Assembly: GCF_013369485.1 (NCBI RefSeq)
Contig: NZ_JABWEB010000002.1
Location: forward strand, 1-64,000
Direction of reading: 5' to 3'
Source: Massilia sp. BJB1822
Lineage (GTDB): Bacteria > Pseudomonadota > Gammaproteobacteria > Burkholderiales > Burkholderiaceae_D
DNA: 64,000 nt
Shown here piece by piece: positions 1-8,392 of the stretch. The translations under genes and the position numbers were made by a program. Below the pieces are notes generated by a model. That model searched no databases, was not told the origin of the DNA, and saw only the letters and a list, made by a program, of their open reading frames with translations. The stretch's first letter is position 1. Each line of letters opens with the position of its first letter.

Positions 1-77
1 GCGTGCTGCCGGTGCATGTTCTGGATTATGTGATAGTCTTGCGTTTCTGATAATCATTCCGCAAGGAGGAGACATCC

Positions 78-605
78 ATGATCAAAAAAATCAGCCTTGG
101 CCTCATCGTCGTTATTCTCGTGATCCTTGGCTTGGCCGCCTCCAAGCCGGATACTTTCACCGTCCAGCGCAGTACCACCATCAAGGCGCCGCCCGACAAA
201 ATCGTCGCCTACCTGAACGACTTCCACAATTGGCAAGCCTGGTCGCCTTGGGAGAAGCTCGACCCGAAAATGCAGCGCAGCTTCGAAGGCCCGCAGAGCG
301 GCAAGGGCGCCGTGTATGCCTGGAACGGCAATGACGAGGTGGGGCAGGGCCGCATGGAAATCATTGACAACCCCACCCCGGCCAAGGTCGGCATCAAGCT
401 CGAATTCATCCGCCCCTTCGCTTCGCAGAACAGCGCCGACTTCGTCCTGCAGCCGAACGGCGACGCCACCCAGGTCAACTGGACCATGAGCGGTCCCATG
501 CCTTTCGTTTCCAAGGTCATGAGCGTCTTCGTCAGCATGGACAAGATGATCGGCAAGGACTTCGAAAAAGGCCTGGCGCAGCTGAAGGCCGTCGCCGAGA
601 AATAG
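78..605 (+). CDS. SRPBCC family (polyketide cyclase-like) protein
   Basis: This 175-residue protein has one hydrophobic N-terminal segment (about residues 5-22) that should anchor it in the inner membrane or export it. The rest reads as an SRPBCC/START-like lipid- or ligand-binding fold: the opening strand FTVQRSTTIKAPPDKI and the NWQAWSPWEKLDP turn are typical of the polyketide cyclase/dehydrase family. The ligand is unknown. A strong ribosome binding site (AAGGAGGAG, about 62-70) supports the start. The neighbours give no pathway context. The family call is firm; the function is not known. Confidence 0.85.
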   Translation: MIKKISLGLIVVILVILGLAASKPDTFTVQRSTTIKAPPDKIVAYLNDFHNWQAWSPWEKLDPKMQRSFEGPQSGKGAVYAWNGNDEVGQGRMEIIDNPTPAKVGIKLEFIRPFASQNSADFVLQPNGDATQVNWTMSGPMPFVSKVMSVFVSMDKMIGKDFEKGLAQLKAVAEK

Positions 606-698
606 TGTTGTAGCCCGTGTATGGGGCGCGTGCAAACGGTCTGGCAGGCATATACTAAGGATATTGCCGCGCAAGCGTCCTTCACGCCGAGGTATGCC

Positions 699-1136
699 AT
701 GAAAACCCCGTTTACGCTTGCCCTGGGCGCTGCGGCGCTGTTTGGCGCGGCGGCGGCCGCCGCGGTGGCCTTGCCGGTGCGCGACGACCATCCCATCGTC
801 GGCACCTGGCGCTTCGTGGTGCCGGACGGTTCCTGCCACGAGGTCTACCGCATCCGCGCCGACGGCACTTCCCTGATCACCAGCGCCTCGGAAGTGGCCG
901 AGACCGAGTTTGTGATCGCCGACCAGCCTGATGAACTGGGCTTCTACGCCTCCAACGACAAGATCGTGAAGGACAACGGCAAGCAGGATTGCACCGGCGA
1001 GATCACCCAGGTCGGCCAGTCGGTGGCCAGCTTCATCCTGTTCCACCCCTCCAAGAATATGTTCCTGATGTGCCATAAACGCGACACGAAGACCTGCATC
1101 GGTCCCTTCGTGCGGGTGCGCGGCAGCGAGGTTTAG
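699..1136 (+). CDS. small secreted hypothetical protein
   Basis: This 145-residue protein starts with a clear signal peptide (MKTPFTLALGAAALFG followed by an Ala-rich stretch), so it is exported. I chose the ATG at 699 because it places the signal peptide at the N-terminus; the frame is open further upstream, from 621. The mature part contains IVGTWRF, resembling the start of lipocalin-like calycin domains, and four Cys residues (in GSCHE, KQDCTG, LMCHK, KTCIG) that could form two disulfides. I do not recognise a named family. Its stop codon overlaps the stop of the convergent regulator gene on the other strand. Confidence 0.7.
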   Translation: MKTPFTLALGAAALFGAAAAAAVALPVRDDHPIVGTWRFVVPDGSCHEVYRIRADGTSLITSASEVAETEFVIADQPDELGFYASNDKIVKDNGKQDCTGEITQVGQSVASFILFHPSKNMFLMCHKRDTKTCIGPFVRVRGSEV

Positions 1137-2182
1137 GCGCTCAGCGCCTGCTCGCGCCAGGCGCCGGGATTGCGGCCCGACCATTCCTTGAAAGCGTGGG
1201 TGAAGGCGCTTTGCTCCTGGAAGCCAAGCAGGAAGGCGATGTCCACCAGGCTTAGGCCGGGCTGGCGCAGATAATCCTGGGCCAGGGCGAAGCGCGCCTG
1301 GTCCAGCACCTGCTGGAAGGTGGCGCCGGTCTCGGCCAGCTTGCGCTGCAGGGTGCGCGGGCTGAGTTTCAATTCTTCGGCCACCGGCGCCAGGCGGCCC
1401 TGGCCTTGCGCCAGGCCGCGCAGGATGGCGGCGCGCACCTGGGCCACCACGTCGGCTTCCGCTTGGGCCGCGCGCTGGCGCAGCAAGTGCTCCGCGTGCT
1501 GCTGCAAGACCGGGTAGAGGCTGACGTCCGCATTCGGCACCGGCCATTGCAGCATGCGCGCGTCGAAATAGCCGATATTGGCGCTGGCGCCGAAGCGGGG
1601 CAGGGTGCCGAGCACGCGCTGGTATTCGCCATGGCCGGCCGGATCGCCGCCATCGTGCATCAGGGCTAGTTCGCCGGTCGGCAACTGCTGGCCCGCCAGC
1701 CAGTTGCCGAATACGCGGATGCCGGCGAACACGCTGTCCACCAGGTGGCGCTGGGCCACCGGATAGTGGCTATGCCAGCAATAGGCCGCCGTGCCGTCTG
1801 CCACCCGCAACTCCGAACGGCCCAGGTCATGGGCCAGCTGCTCGTAGCGCATGGTCTGCTCCAGCGCCTGGCCGAAGTCGCGGCAGCTGAGCAGGATCAG
1901 GCCATACACGCTGTAAGTGCCCAGCTTGACGCGCTCGCCCACATGCAGGCCGAAATGCGGATCGTTGCACAGGGCGGCACCGGCATCGAGCAGGCGCACG
2001 TAGCTATCGGCTGGCAAGGCGTCGGGCAGCGGCGTCAGCGTGCCGGTTTCCAGGCCGGCCGCCTGTTCCAGCGCCGCCGCCTGCACCCCGCGCGCCGCTG
2101 CCGCTTCCAGCAGGGGTTGTAGATAGGAGCCGGCCACGCGTCCGGCGGTGGTGCGCGGCGCGTCAGGCGGGGAACTTGGCAT
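1133..2182 (-). CDS. AraC family transcriptional regulator with arabinose-binding-like N-terminal domain
   Basis: This is a 349-residue DNA-binding regulator. Residues about 15-200 match the Arabinose_bd-type sensing domain of OruR-like regulators (GTYSVYGLILLSCRDFGQALE). The C-terminal 100 residues form the double helix-turn-helix of AraC/XylS proteins, with LKLSPRTLQRKLAETG in the first HTH and DIAFLLGFQEQSAFTHAFKEWSGRNPGAWR in the second. It is transcribed divergently from the FAD oxidase / GlpD / FGGY operon beginning at 2304, so it is the likely regulator of that operon (inference). The effector is unknown. Confidence 0.92.
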   Translation of the reverse strand: MPSSPPDAPRTTAGRVAGSYLQPLLEAAAARGVQAAALEQAAGLETGTLTPLPDALPADSYVRLLDAGAALCNDPHFGLHVGERVKLGTYSVYGLILLSCRDFGQALEQTMRYEQLAHDLGRSELRVADGTAAYCWHSHYPVAQRHLVDSVFAGIRVFGNWLAGQQLPTGELALMHDGGDPAGHGEYQRVLGTLPRFGASANIGYFDARMLQWPVPNADVSLYPVLQQHAEHLLRQRAAQAEADVVAQVRAAILRGLAQGQGRLAPVAEELKLSPRTLQRKLAETGATFQQVLDQARFALAQDYLRQPGLSLVDIAFLLGFQEQSAFTHAFKEWSGRNPGAWREQALSA

Positions 2183-2216
2183 AATCGAACAAGGCTGGTG
2201 TCATGAATGCGCAATA

Positions 2217-2282
2217 CCGCCAGCGGCTGGCGGCTTAATCTTGTGTCAATGACTAATGGCGCTTGCCAGTATAGCAAGCGCC
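2217..2282. promoter_or_regulatory. divergent regulatory region with two inverted repeats
   Basis: The 121-bp gap between the araC-type gene and the FAD-oxidase operon holds two perfect inverted repeats. The first is CCGCCAGC-G-GCTGGCGG at 2217-2233. The second is GGCGCTTGC / GCAAGCGCC at 2258-2266 and 2274-2282, with a 7-base spacer. Either could be an operator or an mRNA hairpin in the leader. No convincing -35/-10 pair was found. AraC proteins normally bind direct repeats, so ownership of these sites is open. Confidence 0.5.
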
Positions 2283-2303
2283 CCGCACAGGGGACAAGAA
2301 ACG

Positions 2304-3914
2304 ATGCGACGCTGGAATGGCTGGGGGGATGAGGCGATTGAATTCGCCCTGAATGAGGATGCGCTGGGCTTTCTGGCCGCGCGCATCGGCAATGGCAGTC
2401 CGGTGGCGGACGCCAGCTTCGAGCAGGCTTGCGCCCAGCTGGGCGCCTCGCGCCTGCCGCCGCACCGCCTGATCGACACCAGTCCCGAGACGCGGCTGCG
2501 CAATGCGCTGGGCCAAAGCCTGCCGGACTGGCTCAAGCTGCGTTACGGCCGCATTGGACCCGCGCCCGATGGCGTGGCCTTCCCGGAAAGCAGCCAGGAA
2601 GTGCGTGAGCTGATCAACTATGCGCGGCTGTATGGCGTAGCCCTGATTCCGCACGGCGGCGGCACCAGCGTGGCGGGCCACCTGACGGTGCTCGATCCTT
2701 TCCGCCTGACGCTGGCCGTGAACACCACCCGCCTGTGCCGTCTGATTCATCTCGACCAGCAATCGCAATTGGCGACCTTCGGCGCGGGCGTGCTGGGGCC
2801 GGACCTGGAGGCGGCGTTGCGCGCCCACGGCTTCATGCTGGGCCACTATCCGCAATCGTTCGAATATTCGACCCTGGGTGGCTGGATCGTCACCCGCTCC
2901 TCGGGCCAGCAATCGCTGCGCTATGGCCGCATCGAGCAGACCTTTGCCGGCGGCGTGGTGGAAACGCCGCAAGGCACGCTGGAAGTGCAGGCCTTCCCCG
3001 CATCGGCGGCCGGCACCGACCTGCGCGAGCTGGTGCTCGGCTCTGAAGGACGTCTCGGCATATTGACCGAAGCCACGGTGCGCGTCAGCAAGGTGCCGGA
3101 ATACGAAGCCTTCCATGCCGTCTTCTTCCCAAATTGGCAGCAGGCCGAAGCGGCCGCGCGCGAGCTGGCGCAGGGGCGCATGGGATTGTCGATGCTGCGC
3201 CTGTCGAACGCCGTGGAAACGGTGACGATGCTGGCGCTGGCCGGCCACAAGCGCCTGATCGGCGCGCTGGAAACCTGGCTGTCCCTGCGCGGCTGCCGCG
3301 ACGGCAAATGCATGCTGATGATTGGCGCCAGCGGCGGCAAGGGCCAGGCCAAGGCGGCCATGCGCGCCGCGCTGGGCCTGTGCCGCCGGCACAATGGCGT
3401 ACATATCGGCCGTATGATGGGCGACAAATGGAAGCAGAACCGCTTCCGCAACGTCTACCTGCGCAACGCAGCCTGGCAGTACGGCTACGCCATCGACACG
3501 GTGGAAACGGCGGTGGACTGGACGCGCGTGGAAAGCATGATGCAGGCAGTGGAGGGCGCAGCCGAAACGGCGCTGGCCGGGTACGGCGAAAAAGTGCACG
3601 TCTACACCCACCTCTCGCATCTGTATGCGCAAGGGGCCAGCGTCTACACCACCTTCGTCTACCGCCTGGCGGGCAAGTACGATGAAGACCTGGCGCGCTG
3701 GAGGGCGCTCAAGCACGCCGTCAGCAGCGCCATCGTGGACAACGGCGGCACCATCAGCCACCAGCACGGCGTGGGCAGCGACCACGCCCCCTATCTGGAA
3801 GCGGAGAAGGGCGCGGCCGGCATCGCCGCCATGCAGGCCGTGTTCCGCCACTTCGATCCGGAAGGTTTGCTCAACCCCGGCAAGCTGGTACCGCCGCAGG
3901 GGCTGGCGGCATGA
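2304..3914 (+). CDS. FAD-binding oxidase, alkyl-DHAP-synthase-like
   Basis: This 536-residue flavoprotein has a PCMH-type FAD_binding_4 domain (about residues 90-270, with PHGGGTSVAGH as the pyrophosphate loop) and a C-terminal FAD-oxidase domain. The motif SHQHGVGSDH near residue 495 resembles the HHHGVG signature of alkyldihydroxyacetonephosphate synthase (AGPS), which swaps an acyl for an alkyl chain on DHAP. D-2-hydroxyacid dehydrogenases share the fold and are the alternative. I chose the ATG at 2304, preceded by AGGGGAC, over an in-frame ATG at 2256 that lies before the 2258-2282 inverted repeat. It is the first gene of an operon; its stop overlaps the next start (ATGA). Confidence 0.85.
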   Translation: MRRWNGWGDEAIEFALNEDALGFLAARIGNGSPVADASFEQACAQLGASRLPPHRLIDTSPETRLRNALGQSLPDWLKLRYGRIGPAPDGVAFPESSQEVRELINYARLYGVALIPHGGGTSVAGHLTVLDPFRLTLAVNTTRLCRLIHLDQQSQLATFGAGVLGPDLEAALRAHGFMLGHYPQSFEYSTLGGWIVTRSSGQQSLRYGRIEQTFAGGVVETPQGTLEVQAFPASAAGTDLRELVLGSEGRLGILTEATVRVSKVPEYEAFHAVFFPNWQQAEAAARELAQGRMGLSMLRLSNAVETVTMLALAGHKRLIGALETWLSLRGCRDGKCMLMIGASGGKGQAKAAMRAALGLCRRHNGVHIGRMMGDKWKQNRFRNVYLRNAAWQYGYAIDTVETAVDWTRVESMMQAVEGAAETALAGYGEKVHVYTHLSHLYAQGASVYTTFVYRLAGKYDEDLARWRALKHAVSSAIVDNGGTISHQHGVGSDHAPYLEAEKGAAGIAAMQAVFRHFDPEGLLNPGKLVPPQGLAA

Positions 3915-5563
3915 ACGCCCCGCAAGCGCAGCCCGGCGCCGCCGCCAGCCCGGCCGCGCACTGGCGCCCAGGAGGCCGAGCGAAGCTGCGCCAGTTGCTG
4001 GCGCAGGAATGGGATGTGCTGATCGTCGGCGGCGGCATTTGCGGCGCGGGCATCTTGCTGGAAGCGTCGCGCCGCGGCCTGCGCGCGCTGCTGGTCGAGC
4101 AGCGCGATTTCGCCTGGGGCACGTCGAGCCGTTCCTCCAAGCTGGTGCACGGCGGCCTGCGCTACCTGAAGGAAGGGAAGTTCGCCTTGACGCGCGAATC
4201 CGTCCACGAACGGGAGGCGCTGCTGCGCGAGGCCGCCGGACTGGTCGAGCCGCAAAGCTTCGCCTTCGGCGACTATGCGGGCCGCAAGCCGGGCCGCCGC
4301 ACCTTCCTGCTCGGCCTTGCCATCTACGACCGCATGGCCGGCCAGCGCAGCCGCCACTACTATCCCCGCGAGGAGTTCCTGCAACTGGCACCGCATATCG
4401 ATGCCGAAGGCCTGCGCGGCGGCATGTGCTATACCGACGCCAAAACCGACGATGCGCGCCTGGTCATGCGCGTGCTGCAGGAGGCGCAGCAGCATGGCGG
4501 CACGGCCTTCAATTACCTGTCCGTGCAAGGCTTGCTGCGCGAAGGCGGCAGTGTGCGCGGGGTGCAGCTGCGCGATGAGCTGGACGCGGGCGGCGAAATG
4601 CATGCGGTGCAGGCTAAGGTCGTGATCAGCGCCACCGGCGCCTGGGCCGATGCGCTGCGGGTGCAGGGCGGGGCGCCGCGCCGTCTGCGTCCATTGCGCG
4701 GCAGCCATCTGCTGCTGCCGGTCTGGCGTTTGCCGCTGGCGCAGGCGGTGAGCCTGATGCACCCGCAGGATGGCCGTCCGGTCTTTGCCTTCCCTTGGGA
4801 GGGCGTCACCCTGGTCGGCACCACCGACCTCGATCACGGCGAGGATCTGCGCCATGAAGCGGCCATTACCCGCGCAGAGGTGGACTATCTGATGGCCGCG
4901 CTGCGCCTGCAATTCCCTGAACTCGATCTGCGCGAGGACGACATCATTGCCACCTATGCCGGCGTGCGCCCGGTGATCGACAGCGGCCAGGCCGACCCGT
5001 CGAAAGAAACCCGCGAGCACGCGCTTTGGCTGGAAAACGGCCTGCTGACCGTCACCGGCGGCAAGCTGACCACCTTCCGCGTGATGGCGCTCGACGCGCT
5101 GAAACAAGCCAAGCCCCTGCTGCCCGGCTGGAACGACGATCTGCGTCCGCAACCCATTTTTGCCGCCGCCTCGGCGCCGCGTTACCGGCGCGGCCTGCCT
5201 GCCGGCCAGGCGCGCCGCCTGCAAGGCCGCTACGGCGCGCAGGCGCAAGCGCTGCTGGACGCCGCCCATCCCGCCGAACTGCAAACCATCCCCGGCACCG
5301 AAACCCTGTGGGCGCAGCTGCGCTGGGCCGCGCGCCACGAAGCCGTGCAGCATCTGGACGATCTGCTGCTGCGCCGCACCCGCGTCGGCCTGCTGCTGCG
5401 CAACGGCGCGGCCGCCATCCTGCCGCGCGTGAAAGCCATCTGCCAGCCGGAGCTGGGCTGGAGCGAGCAGCGCTGGCGTACCGAGGAGAGCGCATATCTG
5501 GCATTATGCGAAGCTCACTACAGCTTGCCGTCAGAGCAGGAGAACAAGAGACAGTATGGCTGA
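3911..5563 (+). CDS. glpD: glycerol-3-phosphate dehydrogenase/oxidase family flavoprotein
   Basis: This 550-residue protein is of the aerobic sn-glycerol-3-phosphate dehydrogenase type, oxidising glycerol-3-phosphate to DHAP with electrons passing to quinone at the membrane. The FAD-binding Rossmann motif VLIVGGGICGAGILLEA (about residues 36-52) and the family signature FAWGTSSRSSKLVHGGLRYL (about 77-96) are intact. A DAO fold follows, with the C-terminal domain near 420-540. It overlaps the preceding gene by 4 bases and the following kinase gene by 8, so translation is probably coupled. Given its partners, the real substrate could be a substituted glycerol phosphate rather than plain G3P (inference). 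Confidence 0.88.
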   Translation: MNAPQAQPGAAASPAAHWRPGGRAKLRQLLAQEWDVLIVGGGICGAGILLEASRRGLRALLVEQRDFAWGTSSRSSKLVHGGLRYLKEGKFALTRESVHEREALLREAAGLVEPQSFAFGDYAGRKPGRRTFLLGLAIYDRMAGQRSRHYYPREEFLQLAPHIDAEGLRGGMCYTDAKTDDARLVMRVLQEAQQHGGTAFNYLSVQGLLREGGSVRGVQLRDELDAGGEMHAVQAKVVISATGAWADALRVQGGAPRRLRPLRGSHLLLPVWRLPLAQAVSLMHPQDGRPVFAFPWEGVTLVGTTDLDHGEDLRHEAAITRAEVDYLMAALRLQFPELDLREDDIIATYAGVRPVIDSGQADPSKETREHALWLENGLLTVTGGKLTTFRVMALDALKQAKPLLPGWNDDLRPQPIFAAASAPRYRRGLPAGQARRLQGRYGAQAQALLDAAHPAELQTIPGTETLWAQLRWAARHEAVQHLDDLLLRRTRVGLLLRNGAAAILPRVKAICQPELGWSEQRWRTEESAYLALCEAHYSLPSEQENKRQYG

Positions 5564-7118
5564 CCAATACATCCTATCCATCGACAACGGCACGCAAAGC
5601 GTGCGCGCCTTGCTGTTCAAGCCCAATGGCGAACTGGCCGCAAAAAGCCAGGTGCATCTGCAAGCCTACTACTCCGACCATCCCGGCTGGGCCGAGCACA
5701 AGGCCGAGGCCTATTGGCAAGCGGTCTGCACGGCCTGCCAGCGCCTGTGGGACAGCTGCGCCATTCCCGCCAGCGCCGTCGCGGGCGTGGCCGTCACCAC
5801 GCAGCGCGGCACGGTGATCAATCTGGATAAAGATGGCAAACCGCTGCGTCCCGCCATCACCTGGCTGGACCAGCGCCGCACCGAGCAAGTGCCGCAGCTA
5901 AATGCCTTCTGGCGCACCGCCTTCAAGCTGGCCCGTGTCGATGGCACCATCGCCTATTTCCAGCGCGAGGCCGAGATCAACTGGATCGCTGACCAGCAGC
6001 CCGATATCTGGCGCCGTACCGATAAATTCGTGCTGCTGTCGGGGTATTTGAATTTCTGCCTGACGGGATGCCATGTCGACTCCATCGGCTCCCAAGTCGC
6101 CTATCTGCCTTTCGACTACAAGAAGCATCGCTGGGCCAGCGCCATGGACTGGAAATGGCAGGCGCTGGCGATCCGTCCCGACATGCTGCAGGAGCTGGTG
6201 GAGCCGGGCACGGTGATCGGCGCCATCACGGCCGATGCATCGCGCATGACAGGTATTCCGCAAGGCGTGCCGGTGGTGGCGGCCGCCGCCGACAAAGCCT
6301 GCGAAGTGATCGGTGCGGGCGCGCTGGAGCCGCATATCGGCTGCCTGAGCTACGGCACCACGGCCACCATCAATACCACCAACCGCAAATACATCGAGGT
6401 CACGCCGTATATCCCGCCGTATCCGGCCGCGGTTCCCGGCGCCTACAGCACCGAGGTGCAGATTTTCCGCGGCTACTGGATGGTCAACTGGTTCAAGGAG
6501 CAGTTTGGCGACCGCGAGCAGATGGCCGCCGCCGAGCAGGGGCTGGTGCCGGAAGCGCTGTTCGACACCCTGGTCAACGAAGTGCCGCCCGGCTCCATGG
6601 GCTTGATGCTGCAGCCCTACTGGAGTCCCGGCATCCGCTTCCCTGGACCCGAAGCAAAAGGCTCGATGATCGGTTTCGGCGACGTGCATACGCGCGCCCA
6701 TATGTACCGCGCCATTTTGGAAGGCGTGGCCTATGCGCTCAGGGAAGGCAAAGAACGCATCGAAAAGCGCGGCGGCACGCGCATCACTGAGCTGCGCGTC
6801 GCCGGCGGCGGCTCGCAAAGCGACGCCGCTATGCAGCTGACGGCCGACGTCTTCGGCTTGCCCGCCGCCCGCGCCCACATCTACGAAGCTTCCGGCCTCG
6901 GCGCCGCCATCTCGGTTGCTGCGGGTCTGGGCCTGCACTCCGGCTTCGACAGCGCCATCCGCGCCATGACCCGCCCCGGCCGCGTGTTTCAGCCGATCGA
7001 GGCGAACCGCAAGGTCTACGATCAGCTGTACCGGCGTGTGTACCTGAAGATGTACCAGCGCCTGCAGCCGATGTACCAGGAGATTGCCGATATCACGGGC
7101 TACCCGAAGGCACGTTGA
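5556..7118 (+). CDS. FGGY family carbohydrate kinase
   Basis: This 520-residue kinase has both halves of the FGGY fold: the N-terminal phosphate-binding DNGTQSVR loop (residues 9-16), the VTTQRGTVINLDKDG region, and a C-terminal half with SYGTTATINTT and VAGGGSQSDAAMQLTADVFG. It transfers phosphate from ATP to a polyol or sugar. The DNGTQSVR loop differs from the DQGTTSSR usual in glycerol kinase, so I do not name it glpK. Being in one operon with a GlpD-type dehydrogenase and an AGPS-like oxidase, it may phosphorylate glycerol or a glycerol derivative (inference). Confidence 0.88.
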   Translation: MADQYILSIDNGTQSVRALLFKPNGELAAKSQVHLQAYYSDHPGWAEHKAEAYWQAVCTACQRLWDSCAIPASAVAGVAVTTQRGTVINLDKDGKPLRPAITWLDQRRTEQVPQLNAFWRTAFKLARVDGTIAYFQREAEINWIADQQPDIWRRTDKFVLLSGYLNFCLTGCHVDSIGSQVAYLPFDYKKHRWASAMDWKWQALAIRPDMLQELVEPGTVIGAITADASRMTGIPQGVPVVAAAADKACEVIGAGALEPHIGCLSYGTTATINTTNRKYIEVTPYIPPYPAAVPGAYSTEVQIFRGYWMVNWFKEQFGDREQMAAAEQGLVPEALFDTLVNEVPPGSMGLMLQPYWSPGIRFPGPEAKGSMIGFGDVHTRAHMYRAILEGVAYALREGKERIEKRGGTRITELRVAGGGSQSDAAMQLTADVFGLPAARAHIYEASGLGAAISVAAGLGLHSGFDSAIRAMTRPGRVFQPIEANRKVYDQLYRRVYLKMYQRLQPMYQEIADITGYPKAR

Positions 7119-7206
7119 GTTGAATTCCGTTGACCTTGTTCCGCTTGCATAGAGGCGGGGCATCGAATATTTTGAACTTTTGACCAAAATACGTGGAGGA
7201 TAGAAA

Positions 7207-7818
7207 ATGAAGCTGTGGGGCATGCTGGATTCACCTTACGTCCGCCGGGTTGCCATATCGCTGGACCTGTACGGGGTCAAGTTTGAACATGAGCCGCTAT
7301 CGGTGTTCAGCACCTTCGAAGCGTTTGCCCGGGTCAATCCGGTGGTCAAGGCGCCCACGCTGACGCTCGATGACGGTACGGTGCTGATGGATTCGACCTT
7401 GATCATTGACTACTTTGAAGCCATCAGCGACCCGGGCGCCAAGTTGTTGCCGCAACAGCCGCAGGCCTTGGGCATGGCCCTACGCACAGTGGGGCTGGCC
7501 CTGGCGGCGTGCGAGAAAGGCGTGCAAGTGGTGTATGAGCACAATCTGCGGCCTGCCGAAAAGCTGCATCAGCCTTGGCTGGAGCGTGTCACAGGGCAGT
7601 TGCTGGCCGCCTGTCGCGAGCTGGACCGGCAGATAGCAACGGTGGCGCTGTCGTGCGACCAGCGCCCCGATCAAGCGGCTGTCACCACTGCGGTGGCGTG
7701 GTCCTTTCTTCAGTTGAAGCTGGCCGACATTGTCAAGCCGGGTGACTTTCCCGCGCTTTGCGCCTGCGCCGAGTACCTGGAGCAGACTGACTTATTCAAG
7801 CGCTATCAAATCGTTTGA
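7207..7818 (+). CDS. glutathione S-transferase family protein
   Basis: This 203-residue protein opens with a thioredoxin-like GST N-terminal domain: MKLWGMLDSPYVRRVAISL carries the active-site Ser-Pro-Tyr-Val region, NPVVKAPTLTLDDG the cis-Pro loop, and LMDSTLIIDYFE the glutathione-binding Ser. The alpha-helical C-terminal domain occupies about residues 85-200. It probably conjugates glutathione to electrophiles; the substrate cannot be read from sequence. GGAGG lies just before the start. The gene ends inside the remnant of a toxin gene, so its 3' side looks like a recombination junction. Confidence 0.9.
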   Translation: MKLWGMLDSPYVRRVAISLDLYGVKFEHEPLSVFSTFEAFARVNPVVKAPTLTLDDGTVLMDSTLIIDYFEAISDPGAKLLPQQPQALGMALRTVGLALAACEKGVQVVYEHNLRPAEKLHQPWLERVTGQLLAACRELDRQIATVALSCDQRPDQAAVTTAVAWSFLQLKLADIVKPGDFPALCACAEYLEQTDLFKRYQIV

Positions 7819-8003
7819 GCCGTTGGTGGCGGCTTGAGTTATCTCGCTGCTCTGCGTTTCGCGTGATGTATGTTGCCGAGTTTGACGAGGCGATATATGT
7901 TTTGCACTGTTTTCAGAAGAAGAGCCTGCTGACGAGCAGGCAAGATAAGGCCATTGCAACAGCACGCTATAAGACTTTAGCCCAACTTCGGAGTGTGAAA
8001 TGA
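7815..8003 (+). pseudogene. truncated RelE/HigB (Gp49-type) toxin, C-terminal half only
   Basis: The reading frame encodes FRVMYVAEFDEAIYVLHCFQKKS followed by TSRQDKAIATARYKTL. This matches the conserved C-terminal half of phage-derived Gp49-like/HigB toxins, which read roughly YR.VYVA.F..AVYVLH.FQKKS..T...DI..A..RY. The N-terminal half that should precede it is missing: the sequence upstream is the end of the GST gene, and only a TTG is available as a start. The frame ends in an ATGA overlap with the antitoxin gene, the usual arrangement of these pairs. The toxin is therefore probably non-functional. Confidence 0.72.
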
Positions 8004-8332
8004 AAATTGATACTGAAGTTCGGCATACCAGCAAGCCGGGCCTAGGACTTTTCCAGGATTTGGGATTTTCCAGGGAAGAGGCCGAGCGTTTGCACGCTGC
8101 TTTGCAACGTCAGATCAACGATACCTTGCGCTTGAAGGAACAGTTGATGCAGGAACTGTCGTCGTGGATTGAAGAGCAAGAGCTGAAGCAGGCAAACGCA
8201 GCGAAGATATTGATGACCAGCCGTTCGAATATCTCTGACATCGTGCATAAGAGAGGGGCGAAATTCACGATTGATGCCCTGGTTGGGATGCTAAGCCTGG
8301 CAGGCAAGTCGGTTCGTGTTGTCGTTGAATAA
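8000..8332 (+). CDS. XRE/HigA-type helix-turn-helix antitoxin-like regulator
   Basis: This 110-residue protein ends in an HTH of the kind found in HigA/NadS antitoxins (ELKQANAAKILMTSRSNISDIVHKRGAKFTIDALVGMLSLAGKSVRVVV, residues about 60-108). Such proteins bind and neutralise a RelE-family toxin and repress their own operon. Residues 20-60 form a charged helix. Its start overlaps the stop of the truncated toxin by 4 bases. With the toxin broken, it survives as an orphan antitoxin or a simple regulator (inference). Base composition around it is visibly lower in GC than the neighbouring genes. Confidence 0.85.
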   Translation: MKIDTEVRHTSKPGLGLFQDLGFSREEAERLHAALQRQINDTLRLKEQLMQELSSWIEEQELKQANAAKILMTSRSNISDIVHKRGAKFTIDALVGMLSLAGKSVRVVVE

Positions 8333-8392
8333 AGAGAAAGGGATGATTTCTACGACTTCAAATGTAGCGTCGTCGTCAATACAGTGGTGAGC

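Noticed and set aside
54..1547. 497-codon minus-strand open frame at the left edge
   Set aside because: Runs antisense to the SRPBCC and secreted protein genes and out of frame across the AraC gene; no protein-like features.
2253..4391. 712-codon minus-strand open frame
   Set aside because: Antisense to the FAD oxidase and GlpD genes, both of which have clear domains and coupled starts; Arg/Ala-rich shadow.
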